Below are positions 10,491 to 21,598 of a stretch of 64,000 bases of DNA, one piece after another. The notes below the pieces were generated by a model, which worked only from the letters and a program-made list of their open reading frames with translations, ran no database searches and was not told the origin of the DNA. The position numbers were made by a program, and so were the translations under genes. The stretch comes from Massospora cicadina (Eukaryota; Entomophthoromycota; Entomophthoromycetes; Entomophthorales; Entomophthoraceae). The stretch spans positions 21,454 to 85,453 of the forward strand of contig JAKSZP010017473.1 in assembly GCA_022478985.1 (NCBI GenBank), in the 5' to 3' direction. Within the stretch, counting starts at the first letter, position 1; each line of letters begins with the position of its first letter.

Positions 10491-11242
10491 GTGAAAAAGA
10501 TCAATTGAGATAGTTTTGGGCTCAGAATACAACAATTGCCATCTCCTTCATTGTCAGAAATATGATTTTGTCCCCAACAAGTATGGATGAAATAAAATAC
10601 TTCCCTACCCAATGTGATTATCCATATGTGGCTTATCCATGAGCGCAAACTGCTGTCTGCCAGAAGGGTCGTCATCATCACTCCAAGTGCAATTGTGGCA
10701 AAAAAAGTTTATTACAATAGAATTTCACGCTAATCTGGATTGAAAGTCAGATCCAGATTATTTGTACCAATTTGGGGTGTCAATCTGCCATAGTCAAATT
10801 GCGAAATAATTCCTGACGGCAGTAGAACTTGTTTCTGTTCCCTATATTTGTGAATTTATAAAGCATAGACCTTAAAAGGTTCCACTGTCACACCATTTTC
10901 CCCCTTCTCGCTTTTTAGCTAGATAAAAAATTCTTAAAGATTTTATTTTAGGGTTTAAGAAGTCCACCAGACATTTGTTAGCTATGTTTTCCAATATTTG
11001 GGAATTTCTGGCTAGTGCATGCAGTTGCCCTATTCATTTTTGAATCCCATAGTATAGATGTATGTAACAGAATATTATGGCTGCTATATTAAGTGTCAAC
11101 TCATCTTGAGTGCCAGCGCAGGCTTATTATTTTCAGCACTATCCATGACACCCTACAGCAGGGTTAGTATTATTTGGGTTGATTTTTACTCCTAACATTA
11201 GAGGTCATTGAAATTTCAAACTAGGCTGAAATCCTGACAACA
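10491..11242 (-). repeat. F 3' LTR
   Basis: The right end reads CTGACAACA|CCCCCTTTTAG on the plus strand, that is, a purine tract followed by TGTTGTCAGG on the minus strand, the expected junction of body and 3' LTR. The left end near 10491 is a guess from where G2-like sequence fades. TTTATTTTAGGG (about 10941-10952) is a reversed polyadenylation-type signal. A chance open frame (10487-10681) has no recognisable content. Confidence 0.5.
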
Positions 11243-12790
11243 CCCCCTTTTAGATCTTTGCGTAGGAGAGCAAAGGCCATAGTATTGGCTATGTAATTAA
11301 TTCACCACAGTACCTTGAGCAACCTCAACACTCAAATGAACATTTCCTTTTTTATAAATGACCTTGTAAGGTCCTGACCAATTAGAGACAAATTTGTTGT
11401 CTCCTCCACCTGGATGGGTAACGGTACATAAAGAACTAAATCGCCTAGCTGGTAATTACGTAGAGAAACATGCTTGTCATTTTACTAATTGATTTCCCTA
11501 GTGGTGATATTAAACTAATATTTTAAGGCCAGATTCTTAAGCCAAACAATTATATTACAAATATCCTCATGGTAACTTTGGAGGCTTCAGTCAATGCATT
11601 GTATAACAAAACTTTGTTTTTTGGAGGGCAATTAAGGATTAATATCATACAAAGATTGGAAGGGAGATTTTGATAAGTTGGTGGTGGCTAATTTGGTAAA
11701 CTAGAATAGCACCGGGTAAGTATTGTGATCCATGTAGAGGGTCATTGGAGCCATTTTGCAAAGGGTTGAGATTAGAGTATAATTAACTCTATAACCATCC
11801 TATTGGTTTCAGGATGATGTGGGTGATAAACATTTGAGTGGATCCCACTAATTTAGTTGATTCTTGCACCAAGGGTGACCAAAAGCTGTGACCATTGTAT
11901 GAGAGAATTAAGTTAGGATACCCATGGTGGGTGATAATATTATTATATAAGAAGAAGGCGGTAGATTTGGTTAAAACTGAAGAAAGGTATATGGCTAAAA
12001 CCATTTTGTGAGATGATTAACAGCCAGTATGAGGAATTAATATCCATCAGATCCACAAGGTAGAGGGCCTATGACGTCAACAATAATTGTGTAGAAAGTG
12101 CATAGAAGGAGGAACCAGTTGATGTTAAGAAAAAAGTAGGGCCAGCCTTGCTTTTAAATATTAAGCAAGACTCAAGTAAATTATAAATTGAGGGGGGCAT
12201 TTCTTCCCAGTAGCACTGGGACTTGAGACATTGATAGGGTTTCCAAATTCCTCCATGGACAATTTACAGGCCACCTTCTAAGATAGTATCCATATGTTCA
12301 TAATATCAAAAATAGGGTAGCCATATAATTGATACTAGACTATAGAGGTGACCATCCCAAGCTTTAATTTTTCTGACTTTTTTCCATGTCCATTTAGAGC
12401 ATAGTGGTCTTGTCTTACAACAGTTGATGTTGACTAAGATAATTTTAACTTTTTTGTTCCTCTGATAAGGTTAGAGTTAGAATAGGTAAACTGGATAAAA
12501 TATCTGCATTTTGATAAATTGATACTGGGAATGGAATAATAAATTATACATCTAGAGATTTAAAGACCGTTGTGGAAAACGACCATCAGGATCTTTTATC
12601 TGCTGATTCCATAGCAATGAGACATGCTCAGTAATTATATTAAATTGGACTCATATAAATATGGTCATAAATATAAAGGATATTATGACTACAAGGCACC
12701 CATGTTCTTTTACGCTATAATGAGATAAGATTTAGATAAAGGTTTGCTGTAACATGCAATGGGATGGTCCACTGATTTTTGTCATGTTGG
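11243..12790 (-). pseudogene. pol: F pol: integrase and RNase H remnants
   Basis: On the minus strand 12004-11789 reads through TKSTAFFLYNNIITHHGYPN, then a second-Asp region altered to SYNGHSFWSP and TKLVGSTQMF, a Ty3-type integrase core whose catalytic Asp (expected SDNG) has become Tyr. 11500-11330 encodes the integrase C-terminus (NYQLGDLVLYVPLP; then LSLIGQDLTRSF). Upstream on that strand, about 12680-12560, the RNase H segment ITEHVSLLWNQQIKDPDGRF is clear (matching VTDHVLLCCLQNLKPEGRL in E). The frame is broken repeatedly. Confidence 0.7.
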
Positions 12791-13288
12791 GATATTATAG
12801 CTCCTAAACATTATCAATAGCCTCAGTTAAAAATAAAGATGATTTGTAAAATTCAGGTTATGTAGCGAGAGATCCCTTTACTATCTATTTGCAAAGTTTA
12901 TATTTGACTAGTCCAATTATACCTCTATTGTGTATCACAACTAAGAAGTAAAGTCCTTAAGCCTTTAGTATTATTAAAACTACGTTAAAGATCTACACAA
13001 ATAAACAACAAATTTTGACAAACAAGTTGATCCTTTATTTTAGTGTAAGTAAGAAATAAAGATATTCAAATCAATTTCTTTCAGATCCTGCATTGCTCTC
13101 ATGATGAGGATCAACAACTATTGTATAATGCAATTAAAAAAAGGAAAATGAAAAGTCAGAAAAGGAGTTGGGAAGTTATGAGCTAAACTTCAGTACATTC
13201 CGTTTTTAGTAAAATCTAATAACAGAGTTAATAATGGGTTATGACTCCAATTTGAAAACTAAAAATCAAGTTAATCAACTATCCAACA
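12790..13288 (-). repeat. D 3' LTR
   Basis: On the minus strand it starts TGTTGGATAGTTGATTAAC. It aligns with the copy ending at 34698 through several shared blocks, for example AAAGATCTACA (about 12987), TACAATGCAATT-like sequence (about 13124) and TTATGACTCCAATTTGAAAAC (about 13238; shared with 34655-34672). By eye the copies are strongly diverged. The left limit is approximate. Confidence 0.6.
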
Positions 13289-14086
13289 CTTTCCCACTTG
13301 ATTTACCACTTGATGTTTGATAGGAGGGTTATCAGGATCATAATATGATCATAGAAACTTCATGTTACATTATTAATTTTTTTCCCCATCAATTATGATT
13401 TTAATTTTTTATGCTTTGGCAGAACTCATTAAGTGCAACGTAATTTCTTTTTATAAGTTAACAACTTATGATTTCTGACAAATACATAAGTATTGCAATA
13501 AGTGAAACAATCATCAAATGCAAAGCTTGTCACAGTGAACCTCTGCAAGTCATCTTTCTCCATCTGATTGATTCTTTGGTAAGGAACTTTTAGGTCTCAG
13601 ATTGAATCTTAATTAAAGATTCATCCAATTGCTAAAATTATTTGTATGGCCAACTTTATGACTCATTGGTAACAATGGAGTGTAGTATGGGAAGATCAAA
13701 GGTTATCGACCATAAAAAGCTGGAAGGGTGAATATTCTGTATCAATGTGGAAATATTATTGTATGCAAAAACAGTTAGGTCTACGTATATGGCCCATTGA
13801 GATGGATAATTGTTGGCCTACTTCTGGAGGGCTTGTACTAGGGTATTATTGGCATGTCCACCATTATGTTAGTATCAGGATAATAAGGAAGAGTAAGAAA
13901 AACGAGGATTTCCATTAACTCATTTAGCTTGAGAGACTAAAGAGAAAAATTTGTGGCATTGCTTATGAGGATAACTTGCAGACATCTATGCTGGTGTATT
14001 ATTTGTACCGTTATAAATTTTGCAGCTGATATCACTCCAAGATCACTATGGGTTAAACCTCAACTCAATTGATGAGATAATCGAAG
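13289..14086 (-). pseudogene. pol: D pol: integrase remnants
   Basis: Between the D 3' LTR and insertion A, the minus strand encodes integrase remains: about 13810-13700 reads LANNYPSQWAIYVDLTVFAY then NNISTLIQNIHPSSFL, the conserved Trp and FAYN segment before the Pro-Phe motif. Further toward the LTR lie degraded C-terminal residues. A (TSD GCTAC) interrupts the domain on the right. Confidence 0.55.
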
Positions 14087-14091
14087 GCTAC

Positions 14092-15307
14092 TGTCATGGT
14101 TAAGGATGTGAGTGATGCTACAAGTCATTTTTTGACCAGTGGAATAAACAAAAGGAACTCCCACGCTGGTGGAGGTATAGGTGACCGTCTCACTATGAAT
14201 GGGATTGAGGCCTTTTGTAGATGTGAACGAGCTAAGGAATTTTCAGTAATTCAGGATGAAGTCATGTAAAATAATTTTAGACCTTCTTAGGTAGAAGTTT
14301 TAGGTTATGACAATGATGTCACCACGAAGATTTCCTATGAAAATTGACCCACTTATATACATTTGGGGGTCCAAATTATGTTTCATTCCAACAGTGATTA
14401 AATAATGAGAGAACCAAATTACGCTAGTGAGAGCTCCCATGGTTCAAAAGTGAATACTACATAATCTAGTAATCAGCCAACATTAAGAATCACTTAAAAT
14501 CATGATGTAAGGCACATTGTAGGAGTGCCATCACTCAAACCTAAAGTCAAGAAGGATATTACTAAATTTGGTAAATAACCAATATTTCAAGAAGGTACAA
14601 TGGTCCAATACCCAGAAGCAGGAACTAGTACAAAGGACCATGAACATCCAGATTCATGGATAACCACCATGAAATGGAGCTCGTGGCTAAAAATTAGCCC
14701 AATTGGATTAGGCCACAAAATCAGCAGTCAGACGCCGTTTGACTAAGGGATTTCAGAAAAATCTTCATAACAAGACCCTAAATACCAGATACTTTTCAAT
14801 GTCTCATTCATTTTATTATCTTTAATTTACTTTAAAGTATAAAAATATTACGTTTTATATTTATAAAGAGCTTTTCAAAAGAATAAATCTATCTTTATGT
14901 TTGCACTTATATTATATTAAGTGAAGCTATTGTCAGTAACCAGTCTAGGATTAACCAAATACTTTGTGTAATTTAACCAGCCAGAGACCTACCCTGTTTG
15001 GATGAAGACAATTTATATCTCAGAAACCTTGGAGATGAGAGGCCAAGAGAGAGATTGGATTGGTTTCCATGGGTCCAGAGGGACAACTTATGTTGAATAA
15101 GCCCAATAGTGTCTACAAGTGGTTCGCCATGAGTGCAGACAGTATATTGAAGAGACCAATGCTACATGGTGCATCATCAGAGGTGAATTTTTTTGCGATA
15201 AGGATTGTGATGTTAGCAAATGTCTGGTGCTTAATCTTCGTGAAGTAGACCCTCTGAGCACTGCTTCAGCCTAACAGGTTAAGTGAGCCAAGGTCAGCGT
15301 GCTGACT
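14092..15307 (+). repeat. A 5' LTR
   Basis: It begins TGTCATGGTTAAGG and ends GCTGACT, aligned with the ends of the 3' copy and with LTRs of B and C. Shared internal landmarks include GAGATTGGATTGG (about 15049) and CTGAGCACTGCTTCAGC (about 15254). The terminal ACT instead of CA is common to all copies of the family. Confidence 0.85.
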
Positions 15308-15326
15308 GTGGTGCTCACTATAGGGT
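15308..15326 (+). promoter_or_regulatory. A putative primer-binding site
   Basis: One base after the LTR, TGGTGCTCACTATAGGG starts at 15309. The equivalent positions in C (minus strand: TGGTGCTCATTACAGGGG, just right of the LTR boundary at 41417) and B (TGATGCTCAATAAAG from 25612) match. Conservation at this exact position and the TGG start suggest a tRNA-primed site. I cannot name the tRNA. Confidence 0.5.
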
Positions 15327-15339
15327 GGCACCATCAGGC

Positions 15340-16650
15340 CCTAGCAATGACCACAAAAGTTATCATGAGAAATTTAATGATGAAGTGGATATGGAAGTGT
15401 ATCACGGAGAGGATTCCTTTAAACTTCTGGTGAGGGATGAGGATACATCCTTGCAAGACTCTGAACCTGGAACTTGAAGTGCGCAATTTATGTACCAATC
15501 TTGATCATGTCATTGAGACCACTAGAAGAACCCAAATTGCCATATTGCCTATTGTGAGAGAACCATAACTTTTTGTCAAAAATGGAAGCTACAACTAACA
15601 ACTTTGATGAGAGACTTTTAACCCTAAAAAAGAGAGATGGAGTAACCATTACTGCTTTAAATGAATATGAGAGCGCTTGGAACAGCACGACAATATGCTG
15701 TTTGCAATGGAACAAGTGTATAGAAAGTATGAAGGCACAAATGCATACTGGATTGGAGCTTACCTCAACTCACCCTATAAATCAATTAGAGGCAACTATG
15801 TAGGCCGCTCAAAGGAATGTGTCACAATCAGTCAGAACCGCTACTCAGCTAACCATGATGCACGCTGATACTGTTAAAAAGAATCAATACTTTTAAACAT
15901 ACCTTAAGACCATTTATACACCAGGAGAAGGAACGATTTTAGGTTTCCTCCATATGTATAAGAACAGCATGGATGGCACTAGCAATCGCCAGAAGGCTTA
16001 CCACGTGCAAGGGTGCATCAGCTGCAAGGCTCAAGAGATCCTGAGTGTGAGCTTATGGCCTGGGTTACTTAAACTAAAGTGCGGAACATTTTACTCTCCA
16101 AGTTTGGTAGTGACCAAGATGTCCAGAATATGAAACAAGAGTTTCTCCTGATGAAGATGATCAAAAATGAGTCTTTGCAGATTACACCTCTCGCTACTAC
16201 CTCAAGCCTCAGCAATTATAAACCACGTGAACTATGGATCTTTCTATTGCCAAAACTATTTTTTTGACTTTGTTAGAGATGTCTCATAATCTAAAGAATC
16301 ATACGACTCTGGCGGTCAATAGGGCGAAATCCCTTAAAGCGCTTAAGGAGGCCCGCTCAATACCCAAAGGATGTACAAATCCGACTATAAGGTCATGGAC
16401 TTATACCTCCCCCTGATGAGTTAAAAAGACCATTTATGTTGCCTATGATAAATGTGACAAGCCAAAAAGAAGAGTACTTAACCTCCTGGACGCTTGCCTC
16501 ATCAGAAGTTTAATAGCCATAAGTACCACCAACCTGGAAATTTTTATTGTTCCTGTCCAATAGTTGCCACCAAGAAGAAGGAATCAACCCCTAAAGATGG
16601 TTCAACCACACCATAAACTGAATAGATCTCCACACTGAGTGTGAGGATGA
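15340..16650 (+). pseudogene. gag: A gag remnants
   Basis: Short frames show a Gag-like product shared with B and C. 15362-15477 starts near YHEKFNDEVDMEVYHGED, matched in B (about 25673-25720) and on the minus strand of C (about 41335-41310, YYGEDCSKLL). 15960-16030 reads MDGTSNRQKAYHVQGCISC, matched by 26272-26330 in B. 16080-16416 includes KTIFLTLLEMSHNLKNHTTL, matched in C by VKTVLLSSLEMHPNLKMHM. No convincing zinc knuckle is seen. Stops break the frame throughout. Confidence 0.6.
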
Positions 16651-17009
16651 CCACAAAGATGAAAACTTGGCTAGTGCAGGATACACTTGTTAGGTGCACC
16701 TATCACAGTGGTTGTACCAGCTAGAGTAAGAGTTCATTGTTCTGATGAATCTGCATCAAGCAATACCTATTTGACGCAAGTAAATCAGCCTTCCCAAGTG
16801 ATCAATTACATTGAAAGAGGAGAGCAGTTGGTCGAGTATACCTTTAAGAATTTGGCACTTGATGGCGAAAACACCATAAAGCTAATACAAGCGCTAAGGC
16901 TTTGAGACAATGTGAGAAATCTGCCACTGACGTCTTAATCACAGGAAATTCTTTCAGGAAAGAGTGTAACAAAAGTGGAAGTAATCACCCCAAAAGTTGA
17001 GCAATTTGG

Positions 17010-17314
17010 CAGTTCTGGATACTTGAGATTTAGTTAACATAATCTCAAACCCATGAAGAAACTCAAGTTCATGCCTGACATTGACTACAATGTGAAATAC
17101 AATACTGCAGGTCCTGATGTCATCCGGCCTCAGGAGCTTATTCTGCATTGCATTAGACTTTATGCGCATAGTCCTTATGGCACTGGCCGTGGTATTGGAC
17201 AACGACCATTACGATTTCCTGATCAGGACACAGTTTCTACTGGAGTTTGGGCCAAATATCAATTTCACCACTAGAAAAGTTAGCATCTTGAACTATCAAC
17301 TTCTGCTGGTTTAA
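17010..17314 (+). pseudogene. A protease remnant
   Basis: The frame reads VLDT followed by a stop where the Gly of DTGA should be, then NIISNPMKKLKFMPDIDYN, and after a frame change VVLDNDHYDFLIRTQFL, the C-terminal hydrophobic-Gly motif of retropepsins (Gly changed to Arg). C shows the same segments on the minus strand (SSKLMKQLKFMPDIDYN near 39700). The catalytic site is disrupted. Confidence 0.6.
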
Positions 17315-17849
17315 AGGACGAGGACGTTAAAAAGCGGAAACAATGTAAGCTCTTGGTTGAAATGGACCAATATCTCTACCCCAATCATTACATCTTGACT
17401 AAGTAGGTGTAAAGCAACTTCCGCCTAACATTAGTGCAGGGAAAAACTTCCTATGAGTATTAGTGAAACCATAGAGATTTGACAAGGGGATTAATGCAGA
17501 ATGACCCTGTCAATCAGAGTGAATATTCTTTTGACACCATATTAAAAATTTACAGTTGATACAGAATCAAAGAGCAAGAGTCTAGAGTACTCCCAGGATT
17601 TTATACCACCTACTTTGGGAAGCTAAATATCGTTTTGGGTAAAACCAATACCCAACTGATTAAAGTTGAGAAAGGACAAGTTGTAGTACTGGCTCTTTTA
17701 ACCATTTGCCATTAGATTGCATATGTCCATGAAGTAGGAGGTTTTGACGAGCTTGGGTTTGAGGATGGACCCCTAAAAGCAGAAGAAGCTCAATTAGTTT
17801 TGGACAAATTTAATGGCATTTTCAGTGCCACCTCAAATGATATGGCTTA

Positions 17850-19020
17850 TTTAGAGGTGAGGTCCACAAAATGGACACAAGTTCTGCTTTCCCCTTTAAC
17901 TCCAAGCCTTACCGCCATTCAAAGGCATTGGACATAGTCATCATGAAAGAGCTCAATTGGTTAGCCGAAGCTGGGCAAATCCATACAAAGAGCCCATGGG
18001 CATCTTTTTTGTTGCTGTGCGCAAAAGGATTGGACCTTTAGAATAGTCAAGTATTACCACAGTCTAAATGAGATCTCCAAGAAAGCCTTGTACCCAATGC
18101 ATGCATCAACAACACTTTAGGAACTTCTGGGTGGCTCAAAATACTTTTCAGCGGTGGACCTAGCCAAAGGCTACTGGCAGAAGGAGCTCTCGCCCGAGGA
18201 CTAGGAGAGTTGTGCCTTAATCAGCATCCAAGGTTTGTTTGAACTCACGAGGATGCCGCAGGGGCTCAGTAACGCCCCTGAAACCTTCCAGCGTGCAATG
18301 GATTTTATCTTCAGCGATCTTAAGTTATTTGTTGTGTTGATATACCTTAGTAACATCACTGTGTTCAGGCGCACATTTCAAAAACATCTAAAACTCCTTT
18401 GGGAGATTCTCACGCGGCTGTGCACATTCAACATTAAACTCAAAAAATGTAAATGTACTTTCCTGAAGAGACAGCTTAGTCCTTATGGAACGAGATTAGC
18501 CCTGCCAGACCTAAGCCTTAAGATGTGAAGTGAATGCCATTGTGGCAATGGAGCCACCCAAGAGTATGAGGGACGTTCAAGTGTTTTTAGGAATGGTGGG
18601 GTACTACAGGCAGTTTATCCCCCTGTTTTTTAGACTTAAAGGCGCCCCTAACCTACTCGCTTACTAATGAGACTAATTTTAAAAAGGAACCTGGAGAAGG
18701 AGCAGAAATCTGTAAAGAAGGTAGCATAATAGGTAGAAGCACCGAGCTTGGAATATCTGGACTTCAAAAGGTTTTTTTACCTATACACTGACACCGTTGA
18801 TGTGGGACTTACCGCGATCTTAGAACAACTGGATGAAGTTGGGATGGATTATCCAATTTATTACTACTATGAAGTATTAAGCAAAGCCGAAAAGAATTAA
18901 ACAGTTACTAAATGTGAGTGCCTAGCCATGATCAGTGCAGTCAAATCTTTCAAACATTATCTATACAGAGTACATTTCAAAGTAGTCGCAGATCATGCAT
19001 CGCTCTGTTGGCAAAAAACA
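17850..19020 (+). pseudogene. pol: A reverse transcriptase and RNase H, inactive
   Basis: RT motifs in order: DLAKGYWQKELSPED (about 18157-18203), then FELTRMPQGLSNAPETFQRA (18238-18297), then the catalytic loop, which reads YLSN (about 18343-18354) in place of YLDD, so both catalytic Asp residues are lost. Near 18575-18620 VQVFLGMVGYYRQFIP marks the RT connection. RNase H follows: LYTDTVDVGLT (about 18785) and KCECLAMISAVKSFKHYLY (about 18911-18967), then VVADHASL. Several stops interrupt the frame, including after SPED. Confidence 0.8.
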
Positions 19021-19299
19021 TGAAAAATTGCTGACGTGGCCATGCCCATTGGGTTGTTCTACTCTAAGGGTACTATTTCAAAATTATACATCAAGCAGGA
19101 GCTAAACACCTCAACACTGATGGCTAGGCAAGATTACTGGCATTCTACCTAAAAGAGCCAGATAGAAAATGACTATACAACATGATTGGGCTACCTGAAG
19201 AGGCCTGTTAGGATGAGGCAGAGGAGTCTAGAGCGTCCTGGAGAGACTTTATAAAGACAACTGGCATGTCAATCGAAATCTACAAAAGAAGATTTAAAA

Positions 19300-20350
19300 A
19301 AATGGTACCCATACATCGCCTATTACTGCATGTGGATAGTGATGGACGCTCACAAGTATGTGTGCCATAGAAGATTACAAAAGACGCTGGGTTACCCAAA
19401 GGTGAAGTTCTACTGGGAGTGCATGTCTGACAAAAACACCAAGCCTTGGAGTTTCATGTACCTTGTGCCAGTTTTTCTCGCTGGATATTTGATTTGAGTT
19501 TATGTCAATTTCTCCCTACTGCACCATTCAGTGCTATATCAAATTTATGTGGTGGGACAGTTGCCAACTGCATCCAGTGGAGCCAAGTTTATCCTATTAG
19601 CAATTGACCACTTCACTATGTGAGTTGAAGCCTTTGCATCCAAGAAGTATACCGCAAATTACACTGCCCAATTCTTGAACAGTCAAGTGATCTCAAGACA
19701 TGGGTGCACTCAAATTCTACTGTCAGATAATAGAAAGAATTTTATCTCTGATATGGTGAAGAAAATGTTGTATTTAGTAGGGGTGAAGCAGCAGGTCACT
19801 ACCCCCTACAAAATTATTTTCAACAAAATTGTCAAAAAAGTTAACGGGCCTATTAGGCCTTTTAAATTAAATGGCCCTCACTACAAATCGAAGAGGGACC
19901 AGTTGCTACATTAGCGTTGTTGGCTTACTGGCTAAGCCATCAACAAGTGATTGGGATGTCCCTCTTCAAATCCTTGTATGGGTGAGAGGCCGCGCTGACT
20001 ATCCAGTTGGCACCTATCATATAAGCAGTTTAAAAACCCTGCCACCTAGGATTTACAACAGGAGTTAGCTTAAGAGCTTATAAGAATACAGTTAGAGGCT
20101 TCAAGTATAATTTGAATTGAGCCTCCCTCCAAACCAACAAAAGAGCCAGAGAAAAACTAGTCTCAGAAATTTTGCCTAGGTGACAAGGTTTTTTACCACT
20201 TGTGAGGAACACAACCAGAGAAGCTACAGACCATTTGGACTTGGCCTGAGACCATCTTGACTGATAAAGGAGCGAAATACTCCATATGAGATGATAATAC
20301 TAATGTTGTTCTTAATAGAGTAAACGCCTGGCACCTCTTATCATTCCTCA
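19300..20350 (+). pseudogene. pol: A integrase remnants
   Basis: 19675-19790 gives QVISRHGCTQILLSDNRKNF, the second catalytic Asp region of a Ty3-type integrase (D retained, the usual G changed to R), then LVGVKQQVTTPY. The position of the catalytic Glu, near 19820-19850, is degraded. A match to the segment before the GPY module lies near 20170-20200 and CLA-type residues at 20320-20345 precede the purine tract. Frameshifts occur in the middle. Confidence 0.7.
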
Positions 20351-20372
20351 GTTCTCAACTTGAAAGGGGAAC

Positions 20373-21593
20373 TGTTGTGTATAAGGCCTCTACTAGTGCT
20401 ACAAGTCATTCCTCAACCAGTGGATTAACGAAAGTAACCTTAAGCTGTAGGAGGTACAGGCGATCAGCTCATCGTAGATAGGTGCAAGTATGACCCATTT
20501 ATAGATGTGGTTAGTTAAGCACTTTTCAGTCAAGCTGGGATGGCGTCATGAAAAATATCGCCCTGCCAAGTTATAAAGTTTAGTTTTATGTAGATGACGT
20601 TGCCACTGAAATTCCTTATGAAAATCGACCCCTTATTTACCTCTGAGGGGCCAAAATAGTTTGCATTCCGCTAGTGACAAAACAATGAGCAAACCAAATT
20701 ACGCAGATGAGAGCTTATAAAGTTTGAAAGTGAATATTACCAAATCTGGTAATCAGCCAATTTTGAGAGTTGCTTAAAAAATAATGTGAGGTGCACAATA
20801 AGAGTGTCATTTCTTAAACCCAAAGTTGAGAAGGATATTATAAAAATTGCTAAATCGACCAATATTACAAGAAAGTACAATGGTCCAACACTCAAAAGCA
20901 GGTAATAATACAAAGGCCCTGAACATACAAGTTCAGGGATAACCACTATGAAATGGAGCTTGCGGATACAGGAATTAGCTCAAATGGATGAGGCCACCAA
21001 AGCAGCAGTCAGACGCCGTTTGACCAAATAACCTAAAAACTTATAAGATAGAAATCCCCAAATCATAATTACTTTTTGATATCCCATTCTTCTTTATATC
21101 TTAAAATTCCTCTGAAGTATTAATTACTTCACGTTTATTATAACAAAGAGCTTTTCCACAGAATCTCAAATAAATCTGTTTGTTTGCACTTATAATGTAT
21201 TAAGTGAAGCTATTATCAGTAACCAGTCAGTAATTAACCAAATACTGTGTGTATAGTAACCAGTCTAAGATCTTCTCTGTTTGGAAGAGGACAATCTCAA
21301 TCATGGATATATTGGAGCTGAGCTGCCAAGGGAAAGGTTGGATTGGATTCTATGAGTCCAGAGGGCCAACGCATGATGAATAAGTCAAATAGTGTCTACA
21401 AGAGGTTTGCTATGGGATCAGACAGTTATTAAAGCAAATGATGACAAAAGAGGTAGAACCAGAAGAGAATTTGTCTAGTGAGAAGGATTATGATGTTAGC
21501 TAAAGTTTTTCTGGTGCCTACTCCATGCGAGTAGACTCCCTGAGCAGTGAGTCAGATTCACAAGTTAAGAGAGCTGAGATCGGCGCGCTGACT
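20373..21593 (+). repeat. A 3' LTR
   Basis: It begins TGTTGTGTATAAGG after a purine tract and ends GCGCTGACT. Aligned blocks with the 5' LTR include GCTACAAGTCATT (20399 and 14118) and GATGGCGTCATG versus GATGAAGTCATG. By eye the two copies differ at many sites, indicating an old insertion. Confidence 0.85.
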
Positions 21594-21598
21594 GCTAC

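Larger units (their letters stand above)
14092..21593 (+). mobile_element. A: full-length plus-strand Ty3/gypsy element, inactive
   Basis: Two direct LTRs (14092-15307 and 20373-21593) bracket gag, protease, RT, RNase H and integrase remnants in the usual Ty3 order. A perfect 5-bp duplication GCTAC flanks it (14087-14091 and 21594-21598). A putative primer-binding site begins at 15309 and a purine tract (GAAAGGGGAAC, about 20362-20372) precedes the 3' LTR. Total length is 7.5 kb. It belongs to the same family as B and C. It sits in the integrase region of D. The RT catalytic motif is destroyed and there are many stops. Confidence 0.88.
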
